This document shows positions 6,048-14,292 of a stretch of DNA of 47,073 nt, piece by piece. Origin of the DNA: Chitinophagales bacterium (GTDB taxonomy: Bacteria > Bacteroidota > Bacteroidia > Chitinophagales > Chitinophagaceae); contig JAATGJ010000059.1 of assembly GCA_015654695.1 (NCBI GenBank), positions 1 through 47,073 on the forward strand, in the 5' to 3' direction. Under the pieces are notes generated by a model, which was not told where the DNA came from, did not search any database, and saw only the letters and a program-made list of their open reading frames with translations. Position 1 is the first letter of the stretch, and each line of letters begins with the position of its first letter. Made by a program: the position numbers and the translations under genes.

Positions 6048-7298
6048 TTACTTACTCCTTATCGCTACTACCGGGTCCATCTGCGCCGCCTTATAAGCTG
6101 GTATGATCCCTGCAATAATACCCACTGCGAGACAGATAAAAAATGTCCATATCATATTAGCGACAGAGAGATAAATAGGGAAATCCAATGCCTTACTGAG
6201 TATCTGTGTTAATAGAAAAACCAGCAGCAATCCCATTACACCACCAACAAAACACAAGAAAGAAGATTCAAGCAGAAACTCACTTAGTATCACACGTTTC
6301 TTGGCGCCCAGCGCTTTCTTCAGCCCGATCTGTCCCGTCCGTTCACGCACCGTAACGAACATTATATTTGCCACTCCAAAGAGACCAACGATCAGGCTGA
6401 TGCCGCCGATGACCGCACCCCCGATATTCAAACCCACGAATGCATCACTGACTGCATCGCTGAAATCATTAATATCGTTTAAAGCGAAATCTGCTTCTTT
6501 TGTCGGGCTTAATTTGTGAATAGCCCTCATGGTGCCGGTAAGATCATCTTTCAATGCTTTACTCGTTAAATCATCTTGTCCCTTCACCATAATAAAAGGC
6601 ATGGCCCTTCTTTCATCTATCAAATTGCGGGAAAATTTGTAAGAGAGAATAATACTTTTGTCAAAATCCCACCCGCCAAGCATCTGCTTGCCCTGTTTTT
6701 TGATAATGCCTATCACCAGCAGGTTTTTCCCGCGGGCCTTTAATTCCCTGCCTATGGCCACTTCTCCGGAACCAAATAATTTTTCGGCCACTTCATTGCC
6801 GATTACAACTGTATTACCACCAGTGTTAAATTCAGCATCTGAAATATAACGGCCATATTGTATCTCTACCGGCTGAATGTTGTCAAAGTCCTCAGTGATG
6901 CCATACATTTTTACATTCGACAGGATATTCCCTCCATACTCTATATTATCCTGGGCTTCAATTTTAAAAGCTATGAATTTGGCGCTTGCCGTTCTTTCCC
7001 GGATATGCTTCATCTCTTCATACTTCGGCGATGGCCGGTTCACATATTTCCACCAGGGATAATCCGGGCCGCCACCCCATTGCCATTTATCAATGTAAAT
7101 AGAATTAGACCCCATCGCTTTTATTTCATTCTGGATATTATGTTCGAGGCTATTGACGATAGCCAGCACACCGATGATGCAGAAGATGCCGATCGTAATG
7201 CCAAAGAGGGAAAGGAAAGTGCGGAGTTTATTCTTCCACAATTCCTGCAGCGCCATTTTAAAACTGCTGCCAACGATTTCTATCGTGCGGCGGATCAT
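6048..7298 (-). CDS. MacB-like ABC transporter permease
   Basis: The protein has 416 residues with the MacB/FtsX layout. A first transmembrane helix after the positively charged start ends around residue 50 (TFLSLFGITIGIFCIIGVLAIV). A periplasmic MacB_PCD domain follows, containing MGSNSIYI and GNEVAEKLFG. Three C-terminal helices complete it, the second preceded by the cytoplasmic RTGQIGLKKALGAKK loop that couples to the ATPase. Such permeases work in mechanotransmission or efflux of peptides, lipids or macrolides. No ATPase or membrane-fusion gene is adjacent, so its partner must be encoded elsewhere and the substrate is unknown. Confidence 0.9.
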   Translation of the reverse strand: MIRRTIEIVGSSFKMALQELWKNKLRTFLSLFGITIGIFCIIGVLAIVNSLEHNIQNEIKAMGSNSIYIDKWQWGGGPDYPWWKYVNRPSPKYEEMKHIRERTASAKFIAFKIEAQDNIEYGGNILSNVKMYGITEDFDNIQPVEIQYGRYISDAEFNTGGNTVVIGNEVAEKLFGSGEVAIGRELKARGKNLLVIGIIKKQGKQMLGGWDFDKSIILSYKFSRNLIDERRAMPFIMVKGQDDLTSKALKDDLTGTMRAIHKLSPTKEADFALNDINDFSDAVSDAFVGLNIGGAVIGGISLIVGLFGVANIMFVTVRERTGQIGLKKALGAKKRVILSEFLLESSFLCFVGGVMGLLLVFLLTQILSKALDFPIYLSVANMIWTFFICLAVGIIAGIIPAYKAAQMDPVVAIRSK

Positions 7299-7317
7299 GC
7301 GGCAAATTTACTGATTT

Positions 7318-7340
7318 GCCCGGGCCTTAAGACCCGGGCC
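7318..7340. terminator. GCCCGGG...CCCGGGC inverted repeat
   Basis: GCCCGGGCC and the following GACCCGGGCC can pair into a strong GC stem in the 64-base gap between the TPR lipoprotein and the ABC permease, both on the minus strand. No T-run follows, so it may be a repeat element or processing hairpin rather than a classical terminator. Confidence 0.4.
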
Positions 7341-7362
7341 ATGAGATATTCCTAAAATATCT

Positions 7363-8958
7363 TCAGGATCTTTTATTGCTGACTTTATTTGTATGCAGGA
7401 TCGCGGCATTGCTTTTTAATCTTTTTTCCGCTTCCTCCTTTCCTTTTACAGACAAAAGTTTATTTGGCGCTGTTTTCAATGACAATTCAAATTGCCGCAA
7501 TGCTTCTGCGGGTTTGTTTACTTCCAGCAACCATTCGCCGTACATTTCAAAAGATGGCTTTACAATCGAAGGCGGCCCATAGGCATACGTACTGCCGGTT
7601 TCAAGTTCAGTGGCCTGTTTCAAAAACTTTTCAGTTGCGTTCATATCTTTTTTCAACCATGCGCCCATGGCCTTTAACTCCAGTTCAATTACTTCCGTTT
7701 TCTGCAGGTCATTTCGTGTAGGCACGGACCTGCTGATGTTTCCGCAAACCTGCATGCCTGTACCGGACACTTTTGTTTCTTCCGTTAGCCGTTCACCCGC
7801 TAATTGCTGAATGACTTTAACCATACTGTCTGCATCGTTTTTATAATAAGCATCCATGCCTCTTACAAAATAATTCCGGGCACGGGCTAATATGTTCAGG
7901 TCATTCAGCGGAAAAGCAATTTCAGCAACGCCACTTGTGTAATCATTGGTTTCAGCGAGATAGGTTGTTTTTAAAAAAGTTACGTGGGCTCTTGCAGCAG
8001 CACTGGGCAGCGCCCTGCAATATTGTTCCATACTGTCCACCATTTTGCGTGCTATGTCTTTCTTTCCCTCTTGCAGGTAGCCGTATAATAACCAGTGATA
8101 GGAATGATAGCCCAATGCATCATTATCCAGTTTCTTTCTTTCCTTTCTTTGTTTTTCAGCCGCCCAGGAAACTATATTACTGCTTACTACTTTGTCCCAC
8201 AGTCCAAGCGCTAAATAAGTATGTGTGGGCATGTGTAGCGCATGGCCTGCCCCGGGTGCTACCATGGCATATTTATCAGCAGTAGCTAATGCCGCCGCCG
8301 CATGACCGGGATCATCATAGGCATGAATAACGTAGTGCAAAGCTCCCGGGTGCAATGGATTTCTTTCTAATACTTCCCGGGCAATGGCTGCGGCCTTTTC
8401 ATATTGTTGTGTACGCCGGTCCGCCGGATCCCAGCCGATCAGCGATAAACTGTAAAAGGCGGCTACTTCATTATTACCGGGATATTTTTTGTACAGGGTT
8501 TCCATGTATGCCGCATAGCTGCTGTCCCTTTCTGCTTTATTTCCGCTGCCATATAAAATAGTAATGCCTTTGATAAAATCTTTTTCCAGTTCTGTTGTTG
8601 CTTTACCGGCTCTATCTTCAGGTGCTGGCGCGAGTTGCTGCAGTATCTTGTTGCCTGTCTTATAATCCTGCTCCCTCCACAATGGATGATTATGCGTCAT
8701 GGCTTCGCCCCAATAGGTCATGACAAAACCAGGATCAAGTTTTCTTGCTTCAATGAATGCTTCTGCCGCATCTTCATATTCAAAACTATGGAGGAGCAGC
8801 ATGGCTTTTTTAAAAGCAGGTTGCGCTTCGGCTTTACCGGTGACGGTAAAATCTATCTCACCGAGTTTACCGGTTGATTTATCACTGCCGGAAGAACAAG
8901 CAACTAAAAGCAGGGCAGCAATGGCCAAACAGGCAGGTAAATATCTGGCGGAGCGCAT
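7363..8958 (-). CDS. TPR-repeat lipoprotein of unknown function
   Basis: A 531-residue protein with a lipoprotein signal: positive start, hydrophobic core and LVAC lipobox with Cys at 21. It is therefore probably anchored in the outer or inner membrane facing the periplasm. The body is helical with several tetratricopeptide-like blocks (for example FEYEDAAEAFIEARKLDPGFVMTY). It also has the conserved segments GEAMTHNHPLW, HYVIHAYDDPGHA and HALHMPTHTYLALG. The His-rich segments recur in a family of TPR proteins whose function I do not know. Nearest neighbours give no clue. Confidence 0.85.
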   Translation of the reverse strand: MRSARYLPACLAIAALLLVACSSGSDKSTGKLGEIDFTVTGKAEAQPAFKKAMLLLHSFEYEDAAEAFIEARKLDPGFVMTYWGEAMTHNHPLWREQDYKTGNKILQQLAPAPEDRAGKATTELEKDFIKGITILYGSGNKAERDSSYAAYMETLYKKYPGNNEVAAFYSLSLIGWDPADRRTQQYEKAAAIAREVLERNPLHPGALHYVIHAYDDPGHAAAALATADKYAMVAPGAGHALHMPTHTYLALGLWDKVVSSNIVSWAAEKQRKERKKLDNDALGYHSYHWLLYGYLQEGKKDIARKMVDSMEQYCRALPSAAARAHVTFLKTTYLAETNDYTSGVAEIAFPLNDLNILARARNYFVRGMDAYYKNDADSMVKVIQQLAGERLTEETKVSGTGMQVCGNISRSVPTRNDLQKTEVIELELKAMGAWLKKDMNATEKFLKQATELETGSTYAYGPPSIVKPSFEMYGEWLLEVNKPAEALRQFELSLKTAPNKLLSVKGKEEAEKRLKSNAAILHTNKVSNKRS

Positions 8959-9051
8959 AATGAATGATTTTCGTGTATCTAAATTTACAGCATTTTATTT
9001 CACAGCCGTTGCGATGATATGCACTGTCCTTTATGCACGGTGTGTGATATT

Positions 9052-9606
9052 TTATGCATTCAATCCGAGGTTCGTTGGCAAACCATCCAAACTTTTCAAA
9101 TTATTTTGCTGCACATATTCATGCATGCCATCAGCCCCTTTCTTTTCCGCCCATTCAAAATGAATATCTCTTTCACCAGTATAGTCATACAATGGCACAC
9201 CAAAACCACACGATGTTTGCACCAGGTCAATATCAGCGACGATGATCTGTCTTGTACTTGGATAAATTTTAAAAGGAGATGAATACTTTTCCCATTCATC
9301 AGTGCCCGGCAAAACAGCGAATCCTTTTCCATACAAGCGCAGGATATTCGGCGCGCCTTCAAATGAACAAAACATGATGGTAATGCGGCCATTCTCCAGT
9401 GTATGCGCCGAAGTTTCATTGCCACTGCTGATAAGATCCATGTAGGCAACTTGATGTTCAGACAGTACTTTGAAACAATCCAATCCTTTAGGTGAAAGGT
9501 TCACTCTTCCATTTGCACTTAAAGGAGCAGTAGCGACAAAGAATATATGTTGCTTTTCGATGAATTCTTTATGTGACGGTTTGATAAAGTCGTGGAGTTT
9601 TCCCAT
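9052..9606 (-). CDS. Pyridoxamine 5'-phosphate oxidase-fold family protein
   Basis: The protein has 184 residues starting at MGKLHDFIKPSHKEFI, the usual beginning of this PPOX subgroup; an ATG two codons upstream is also possible. Conserved features are FFVATAPLSANGRVNLSPKG, the flavin-binding split-barrel strands around YMDLISSGNETSAH, and the C-terminal SCGFGVPLYDY. Members bind FMN or F420-like cofactors or haem; the reaction is not defined for this subgroup. It is a single gene with about 90 bases to the TPR gene on one side and 177 bases to the DUF1801 operon on the other. Confidence 0.85.
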   Translation of the reverse strand: MGKLHDFIKPSHKEFIEKQHIFFVATAPLSANGRVNLSPKGLDCFKVLSEHQVAYMDLISSGNETSAHTLENGRITIMFCSFEGAPNILRLYGKGFAVLPGTDEWEKYSSPFKIYPSTRQIIVADIDLVQTSCGFGVPLYDYTGERDIHFEWAEKKGADGMHEYVQQNNLKSLDGLPTNLGLNA

Positions 9607-9736
9607 TTTCATCCTGTTTGCGGGTATGAAGATAGGAAGGAATCGTTATTTTGGTTTGCCGGTAACAGAACAGGTACGGGTACGGGTAATCGCAGAGACG
9701 CGGTTGTGTTTTTAACAAGCGGTTATTAACTAATCA

Positions 9737-9785
9737 ATTCTTCAGCATCTTTTTACATGCTGATTCTTCAACATCTTTACATCCT
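9737..9785. repeat. Short imperfect direct repeat in the gap downstream of the DUF1801 gene
   Basis: ATTCTTCAGCATCTTT and ATTCTTCAACATCTTT occur about 26 bases apart, each followed by TACAT. This is a two-copy degenerate repeat between the DUF1801 stop and the PPOX-protein promoter region. No function is evident. Confidence 0.55.
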
Positions 9786-9789
9786 CGTA

Positions 9790-10218
9790 TCAATTATCTA
9801 TTTCTTTCAGCAATTGCTTTATAATTTTCTTCAAATCCTTTTCTTTAGCCTTTGCATCATCCAGGCTATAAAATAATGCAAGCCGCCTGCCATCTTTGTA
9901 ATCACCCTCCAGTAGTCCTGATTTATCGGTTACACCCGCACCTCTTAAAAATATCAGCCGGATACAATCCTTTTTAAACAAATTAAATCCAACAATATAT
10001 CGTTTGTAATCTTTTGGATCAAAGGGTTTCATTTTGCCTGTATAATAAAACGCAGGGGCGTTCCAGTATATTCCTTCACCAATTTTTTTGTCCGTACTTA
10101 AAATACAGTTACGTAAATATTCAGCGACACCCGACAAAGGATGCTTGAGTTTGCTCATGAATTCATCCACCTTTCCAGGCTCAGAAATTCCTGCTGACAG
10201 GTTGGTTTCTTTTTTCAT
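9790..10218 (-). CDS. DUF1801 domain protein
   Basis: The protein has 142 residues. The pattern VDEFMSKLKHPLSGVAEYLRNCI, then KIGEGIYWNAPAFYYTGK, FNLFKKDCIRLIFLRGAG and a basic-acidic C-terminal helix is that of the DUF1801 (YdhG-like) fold, related to frataxin-like small domains. The biochemical role is unknown. It is the last gene of the minus-strand ArsR/SRPBCC/VOC operon, 11 bases after the VOC gene. Confidence 0.85.
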   Translation of the reverse strand: MKKETNLSAGISEPGKVDEFMSKLKHPLSGVAEYLRNCILSTDKKIGEGIYWNAPAFYYTGKMKPFDPKDYKRYIVGFNLFKKDCIRLIFLRGAGVTDKSGLLEGDYKDGRRLALFYSLDDAKAKEKDLKKIIKQLLKEIDN

Positions 10219-10229
10219 GTATTTATAGT

Positions 10230-10643
10230 TTATGCTTGTTGCATTTTACTCATATCCATATACAACACATTCCACCGATGCCCGTCCAGGTCGGAAAAAA
10301 TACAACCGTACATAAAGCCCTTCATGTCGCCGGGTTGGTGATTACTGCTGCCACCGGCAGCGATTGCTTTGGCTGCCATTTCATCCACTTCCTTTTTGCT
10401 TTGTGCATCCACAGAAAGTAATACTTCAGTTGTGTTTTTAGAAAGATCCGCTTCGTTATTGATACATTGTTTGAATGTCGGTTCATCAAAAAGCATGCAC
10501 ACTATATTTTTTTCGCCAATCATTAAACAGGCGGAGTTAGGCCCGTTGCCTTGTTGAGTGTTGAAGGTAAAGCCAAGTTTAGTAAAAAAGGCTTTTGATT
10601 TTTCAATATTTTTTACCGGCAGGTTGATCCAGAATTGTTTCAT
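10230..10643 (-). CDS. VOC-fold (glyoxalase/bleomycin-resistance type) protein
   Basis: The 137-residue protein is built of two beta-alpha-beta-beta-beta modules: FWINLPVKNIEKSKAFFTKLGF at the start, and EVLLSVDAQSKKEVDEMAAKA to the end with the closing segment GCIFSDLDGHRWNVLYMD. The fold binds metal and a small ligand in glyoxalases, dioxygenases and antibiotic-binding proteins; this subgroup is annotated as lactoylglutathione-lyase-like without proven activity. It is a member of the compact operon between another VOC gene and DUF1801. Confidence 0.87.
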   Translation of the reverse strand: MKQFWINLPVKNIEKSKAFFTKLGFTFNTQQGNGPNSACLMIGEKNIVCMLFDEPTFKQCINNEADLSKNTTEVLLSVDAQSKKEVDEMAAKAIAAGGSSNHQPGDMKGFMYGCIFSDLDGHRWNVLYMDMSKMQQA

Positions 10644-10680
10644 GGTTTATTGTTTTAATAGTTGTTTAGCTGTTCAATTT

Positions 10681-11058
10681 TTATTTTGCATTTTCATCTG
10701 GCTGGAAGATCCCAAAAACATTATTATCCGGGTCAATAAAATAGCCCTGCCAGCACCTGCCGGGAATAGCAAATTTTGGTAATGCCACCTGTCCGCCGTT
10801 AATAAGAATTAATTCCGAACTGGTATCAAAATCTTCTACCATGATGGAGCAGGTAAATGCATTGGTGCCGTGTCCGGGTGGGGGAGTATGTGCAGGACGT
10901 TTTAATAATCCTCCGTTTATTCCCATTGTTTCAATGCGGTAGTATTCGATGGGCACAAACTCTTCTTTTATGAAACGCCATCCAAAAATAGTGGCGTAAA
11001 ATGTTAGCAGGCTTCCGGGGTTGGACGCCTGGATCTCAAAATAGGCGACTGAGTTCAT
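10681..11058 (-). CDS. VOC-fold protein, second in operon
   Basis: The 125-residue protein starts MNSVAYFEIQASNPGSLLTFYATIFGW, the first VOC module. The second module ends IPGRCWQGYFIDPDNNVFGIFQPD, with the DPDGN-like turn typical of the family. Its low similarity to the neighbouring VOC gene argues against a recent duplication. It follows the SRPBCC genes after a 190-base gap that holds a large inverted repeat, so transcription from the ArsR promoter may be interrupted here. Confidence 0.86.
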   Translation of the reverse strand: MNSVAYFEIQASNPGSLLTFYATIFGWRFIKEEFVPIEYYRIETMGINGGLLKRPAHTPPPGHGTNAFTCSIMVEDFDTSSELILINGGQVALPKFAIPGRCWQGYFIDPDNNVFGIFQPDENAK

Positions 11059-11094
11059 AACTTTTTCGGTTAATTATTTAGGGTTATTTTTTTT

Positions 11095-11260
11095 GCACAC
11101 GGATGACACGGGTTAGACGGATGAACACAGATGCTTAATGCTGCTTTGCAGCATTAAGCCGGATTATCCATATTACTTATCTATAGTTGGACATACATCT
11201 TAAATTCTGCAAAGCAGAATTTATCCGTATTCATCCGTTGTATCTGTGTCATCCGTGTGC
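11095..11260. repeat. Long inverted repeat with two nested hairpins
   Basis: GCACACGGATGACAC (11095-11109) is exactly complementary to GTGTCATCCGTGTGC (11246-11260). Similarity continues inward with GGATGAAnAC-type words. Two smaller hairpins are nested inside: GCTTAATGCTG/CAGCATTAAGC around 11133-11158, and AAATTCTGC/GCAGAATTT around 11202-11222. The right arm overlaps the 3' end of the first SRPBCC gene and supplies its last codons. It resembles a dispersed Bacteroidota intergenic element. Confidence 0.85.
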
Positions 11261-11755
11261 TTGTATTTTCTCTAATTGCCTTGCTAACAATTTCTCCAGT
11301 TTTACAAAGCCCTCATTCATGCCACCTTCCATACCAGAACCGATCATCCCATCGCGGTCAGCTACTGATTTGAACACACTTTGAATTTTTAATAGTGTTC
11401 GTTCATCGGGAAGGGCTACAAATGTGGCTGTTTCTAAAGAAACGTGGCCACGTTCCGGTAATCCTTCAAACTCAAATGTCCTGATCATTCTTTCCGGCTC
11501 CAATACTTCGTGCATCACGCCGTTAAAACCATATTTGTTTCCTTTTTCATCGTAGTGGACAAAACGGTAAGCACCCCCGGAACGGTTATCATATTTTTCG
11601 ATCTCCATTTTTAGACGGTCGGGGCCTATCCATTGTATCAGCAGGTCAGGGTCACTGAATGCTTTGAATACTAATTCCCGCGGGGCGTCAAATTCCCGTT
11701 CAATAAAAAATTCCTGTTTGCCGGGTTCGGCGATGATTTTTGTTTGATTACTCAT
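11249..11755 (-). CDS. SRPBCC/AHSA1-family protein (third of three)
   Basis: The protein has 168 residues of the START/Bet v1-like AHSA1 group. The start EFFIEREFDAPRELVFKAFSDPDLLIQWIGP is the family signature, and the GGMNEGFVKLEKLLARQLE helix closes the ligand cavity. Such proteins in ArsR operons are small-molecule binding proteins of uncertain ligand. Its ATG overlaps the preceding SRPBCC stop by 4 bases (ATGA at 11752-11755), a sign of translational coupling. Its last codons run into the long inverted repeat, so the C-terminal tail may be acquired. Confidence 0.9.
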   Translation of the reverse strand: MSNQTKIIAEPGKQEFFIEREFDAPRELVFKAFSDPDLLIQWIGPDRLKMEIEKYDNRSGGAYRFVHYDEKGNKYGFNGVMHEVLEPERMIRTFEFEGLPERGHVSLETATFVALPDERTLLKIQSVFKSVADRDGMIGSGMEGGMNEGFVKLEKLLARQLEKIQAHG

Positions 11756-12249
11756 TGTTTTTTTGTTTTTAAAAGTTCATCCAGGTTATTATGTGCCATG
11801 GCGAATCCTTCTTTAAAGCCCATGCTGACGATTTTCTCCATGTCTTCTTTACTGGCAAAAGTGATGATGACGTTTACTTTGGTACCGGCGCCGGTAGCCG
11901 TAAATATATTTTCCCAATGCATATTGGGCAACTCAGTGTTTTTATTACCTGCTTCATCGCAAAATGCATCTTCAGCCGTAAACCATTTTAAATTTTCTAT
12001 TTGCAGGTAATTGAGCAGGCACCAGAATTTACTTCCATCCGGCCCCAGCATATAATAATGCCAGCGGCCACCTTCCCTGAAATCCATTGTTTTGGTGATG
12101 GCTTTAAAAGGAAGTGGCGCCCACCATTCCGCCAACAGCTCACTGTCCGTCCATGCCTGCCACACCCATTCAAGGGTTGCATCAAATTCTCTTTCCACCA
12201 GCATGGTAGTATCACTGGCAGGATCAATGTTGTAGATTGTTTGTTTCAT
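11752..12249 (-). CDS. SRPBCC/AHSA1-family protein (second of three)
   Basis: The protein has 165 residues. LVEREFDATLEWVWQAWTDSELLAEWWAPLPF is the family N-terminal motif, DFREGGRWHYYMLGPDG is the central strand pair, and the closing helix is SMGFKEGFAMAHNNLDELL. It overlaps both neighbours by ATGA junctions. The three SRPBCC genes differ clearly in sequence, so they are old paralogs or independent members. Role is presumed to be ligand binding under ArsR control. Confidence 0.9.
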   Translation of the reverse strand: MKQTIYNIDPASDTTMLVEREFDATLEWVWQAWTDSELLAEWWAPLPFKAITKTMDFREGGRWHYYMLGPDGSKFWCLLNYLQIENLKWFTAEDAFCDEAGNKNTELPNMHWENIFTATGAGTKVNVIITFASKEDMEKIVSMGFKEGFAMAHNNLDELLKTKKQ

Positions 12250-12692
12250 TTTTTAATGATTTGTAAGATTCTTTCAATTTTAGTTAAAGCCCCGTTCCAG
12301 CCATCTGTATAACCATGACGTGAAGCAGGATCCAGGTTTTTATGTTCCAGTACGATTTTTGTTTTTTCTCCCAGCGACTGAAAGCTCACGGCCACTTCAG
12401 ATATGTGGCCCGGTTCGCTTTTCCATTCCCAGGAATATACCAGGCTTTTATGTTCAATAATAGTTAAGAAGGTTCCCCTGCAGGTATGTTGAGTAAGATC
12501 GGAATCGCTGAACGTAATTTCAAAAGCGCCTCCGGGTTGTACATCCATCTTTACATTTTCAACCGTGCCATCTGGGTCAGAACCAAACCAAAGTTTGATC
12601 AGCTCGGGTTCTGTCCATGCTTTCCATAATAAGCTTACGCCGGCATCAAAAATCCTTTCTACAAATATTTCGTTTACTGTATTACTTTCCAT
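12246..12692 (-). CDS. SRPBCC/AHSA1-family protein (first of three)
   Basis: The protein has 148 residues. It starts [36 protein letters not shown], has the [13 protein letters not shown] strand, and ends with [20 protein letters not shown]. The gene overlaps the end of the arsR reading frame by 11 bases (12682-12692), the usual arrangement of ArsR-SRPBCC pairs. Because the upstream arsR frame contains an amber codon, ribosome coupling into this gene could be reduced. Confidence 0.9.
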   Translation of the reverse strand: MESNTVNEIFVERIFDAGVSLLWKAWTEPELIKLWFGSDPDGTVENVKMDVQPGGAFEITFSDSDLTQHTCRGTFLTIIEHKSLVYSWEWKSEPGHISEVAVSFQSLGEKTKIVLEHKNLDPASRHGYTDGWNGALTKIERILQIIKK

Positions 12693-13008
12693 GGCCCTTC
12701 TTTTTCAATTCTTTTAAAACATTATCAAGGCGGTTAAACCGGCTTTCCCACATTTGCCGGAAAGGTTCTAACCAGTCGGATACTTCTTTCATCTTTTTAG
12801 GATTTAAATGATAATAAATTTCACGGCCAGTCAGTTCCTATTTTACCAACTGGCATTCGGCCAGGATCTTAATGTGTTTGGATACGGCCTGCCGGCTGCT
12901 GTCAAAATGTTCGGCAAGGGCATTGGGTGTCATGGCCTGCAGGGCTATCAGGGTCAGGATGACTCTTCGCGTTGGATCGGCTATGGCCTGGAATACATCT
13001 CTTCTCAT
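12682..13008 (-). pseudogene. ArsR-family repressor gene with in-frame amber codon 57
   Basis: The minus-strand frame from the ATG at 13008 encodes [20 protein letters not shown], the winged-helix recognition part [20 protein letters not shown], then AECQLVK. A TAG follows at 12838-12840, and the same frame continues as [22 protein letters not shown] to a TAA at 12682. The full frame would be 108 residues plus the stop at codon 57, normal for ArsR/SmtB regulators of SRPBCC operons. The expected residue there is Gln, so one CAG-to-TAG change explains it. Either the regulator is truncated before the wing and dimer helix, or this is a sequencing error. No frameshift is present. Confidence 0.88.
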
Positions 13009-13038
13009 TACTGGTTGAATTTAATCTGCTACTGTTCG

Positions 13039-13074
13039 GTTGCAAATATAAGCGCAACTGATTGGTTTCACAAA
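13039..13074 (-). promoter_or_regulatory. Promoter and candidate ArsR operator of the SRPBCC operon
   Basis: On the minus strand, TTTG at 13071-13074, a 20-base spacer, and TATATTTG at 13043-13050 fit the Bacteroidota promoter form. The predicted start lies about 30 bases before the arsR ATG. GTTGC (13039-13043) and GCAAC (13054-13058) form an inverted repeat over the -7 box, where a repressor would block transcription. Confidence 0.6.
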
Positions 13075-13202
13075 ATATTTTTACAATTATTTTTTTTAAA
13101 GCAGGAATAAGGCTGAAAATACATGCCGTCAGTGAGATACCGGTTACCAGGCTATAGGTTGTAAGGCTTGCCAGCGAAGGAAATAATTCTTTCTTTTTTA
13201 AT

Positions 13203-13607
13203 CTATGAATTCGCAATGGGCCTGGATGATCGCGAGAACAAAAGATAAACGATATACAAGACTATCATAATAGAATCAGCAATGACGGCAGTACCTGCTC
13301 CGAGACCCGAATAGGAAATGCCTGATGACAGCACTAAGCTGATGAATATGATCTTGCTTATGCCTGCGATGACAAGGACGAACCGCCTTACCGCTGTATT
13401 GAAGGCTCCGTAAATGAGCATAATACCGACCAGGCCGATCAAGGCTCCCCAGTTGCGGACGATAATTTCTTCCACAGGGCCTTCAATCGTTTCGGCGAAA
13501 TTGGATGTAAGAGAAGCTTGCGGTGAAAACAATGCAAGAAACATAGTACAGGTTAATAGCCCTGAAATGAGCATAACCCATTTAAAGTTGGTTAAGAAAA
13601 AACGCAT
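13203..13607 (-). CDS. Small integral membrane protein, unknown function
   Basis: The 134-residue protein has four likely transmembrane helices: VMLISGLLTCTMFLALF near the start, WGALIGLVGIMLIYGAF, RFVLVIAGISKIIFISLVLS, and AVIADSIMIVLYIVYLLF. The extracytoplasmic loop between the first two contains ASLTSNFAETIEGPVEEIIVRNWG. I do not recognise the family. It is a monocistronic gene with spacers of more than 190 bases on both sides, first of a run of small single genes to 15.7 kb. Confidence 0.75.
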   Translation of the reverse strand: MRFFLTNFKWVMLISGLLTCTMFLALFSPQASLTSNFAETIEGPVEEIIVRNWGALIGLVGIMLIYGAFNTAVRRFVLVIAGISKIIFISLVLSSGISYSGLGAGTAVIADSIMIVLYIVYLLFSRSSRPIANS

Positions 13608-13841
13608 AGCTTAATAGTTTGGTTAAGGCAGATCGTATGTTGGGCTGTTGTATTAAAATTAAAAAAAAATCTAGTACACCAGCTATGAAATATTGTGTCA
13701 GCTTTATGCTTTAGTTGATGTTTCTGGTACCGTGATGTGCCTTCGTTATTGCTCAGTAAACCCTTAAAGAAGTTGCTTTTATTGGAATTTTTTACACAGT
13801 TCATGTTGTGTGCTGACTTTCTTCTGTCGCACCTGATTATG

Positions 13842-14246
13842 TTATTTTAGAAATGTCTGTGCTACAAAATAACCACCACCAATAACAATCAATGGCATCG
13901 AAATAGCCATAAGTACAATTGTCCAATTGAATGCTCCAAAATATGTCAAAAGTCTAGCTGTCGTTGGATTAGTTGGGTCATAGGCTATTGTAGCTTCCTC
14001 ACCAACATACCAATTTGCGGGCGAACTGGATGAGATATGCCGGTAAATAATTTCTTGATTTGTGCTTGTCTTGAATTTGAAAATTGGCTTATAGGTTACG
14101 CCATCAGTGCCATCTATTTTTTCAAGTTCAATCACAGTGCCAATAACTCGGTCACTTTTTCTTATAAACGCCAATGATTCTTTAAAAATTAATAGGGATA
14201 TAACCAATAGAATTATCCCAATTGTCAATGAAATACTATAAAACAT
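13842..14246 (-). CDS. DUF3592 membrane protein
   Basis: The 134-residue protein has two transmembrane helices, about residues 4-24 and 108-130, flanking a small beta domain. The domain carries GTVIELEKIDGTDGVTYKPIFKF and the closing GEEATIAYDPTNPTTARLL, which is the DUF3592 pattern. The function of the domain is unknown; it is common as a stand-alone membrane protein in many phyla. It follows the DUF1349 gene after a 46-base gap. Confidence 0.85.
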   Translation of the reverse strand: MFYSISLTIGIILLVISLLIFKESLAFIRKSDRVIGTVIELEKIDGTDGVTYKPIFKFKTSTNQEIIYRHISSSSPANWYVGEEATIAYDPTNPTTARLLTYFGAFNWTIVLMAISMPLIVIGGGYFVAQTFLK

Positions 14247-14292
14247 ATTTAATTACGGTTTGAGTTTGGCAGTGGTTAGCACATAGCAATTG

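Noticed and set aside
12682-13008. Recoded TAG (alternative genetic code) as explanation for the arsR amber
   Set aside because: Other genes here end normally at TAG (for example the esterase ending at 28109), so TAG is a working stop.
12902-13216. 104-codon minus-strand ORF with a hydrophobic stretch
   Set aside because: It overlaps the arsR gene and its promoter out of frame; composition follows the shadow of arsR.
13592-13804. 70-codon minus-strand ORF
   Set aside because: It overlaps the start of the membrane-protein gene, has no signal or domain, and lies in AT-rich spacer.
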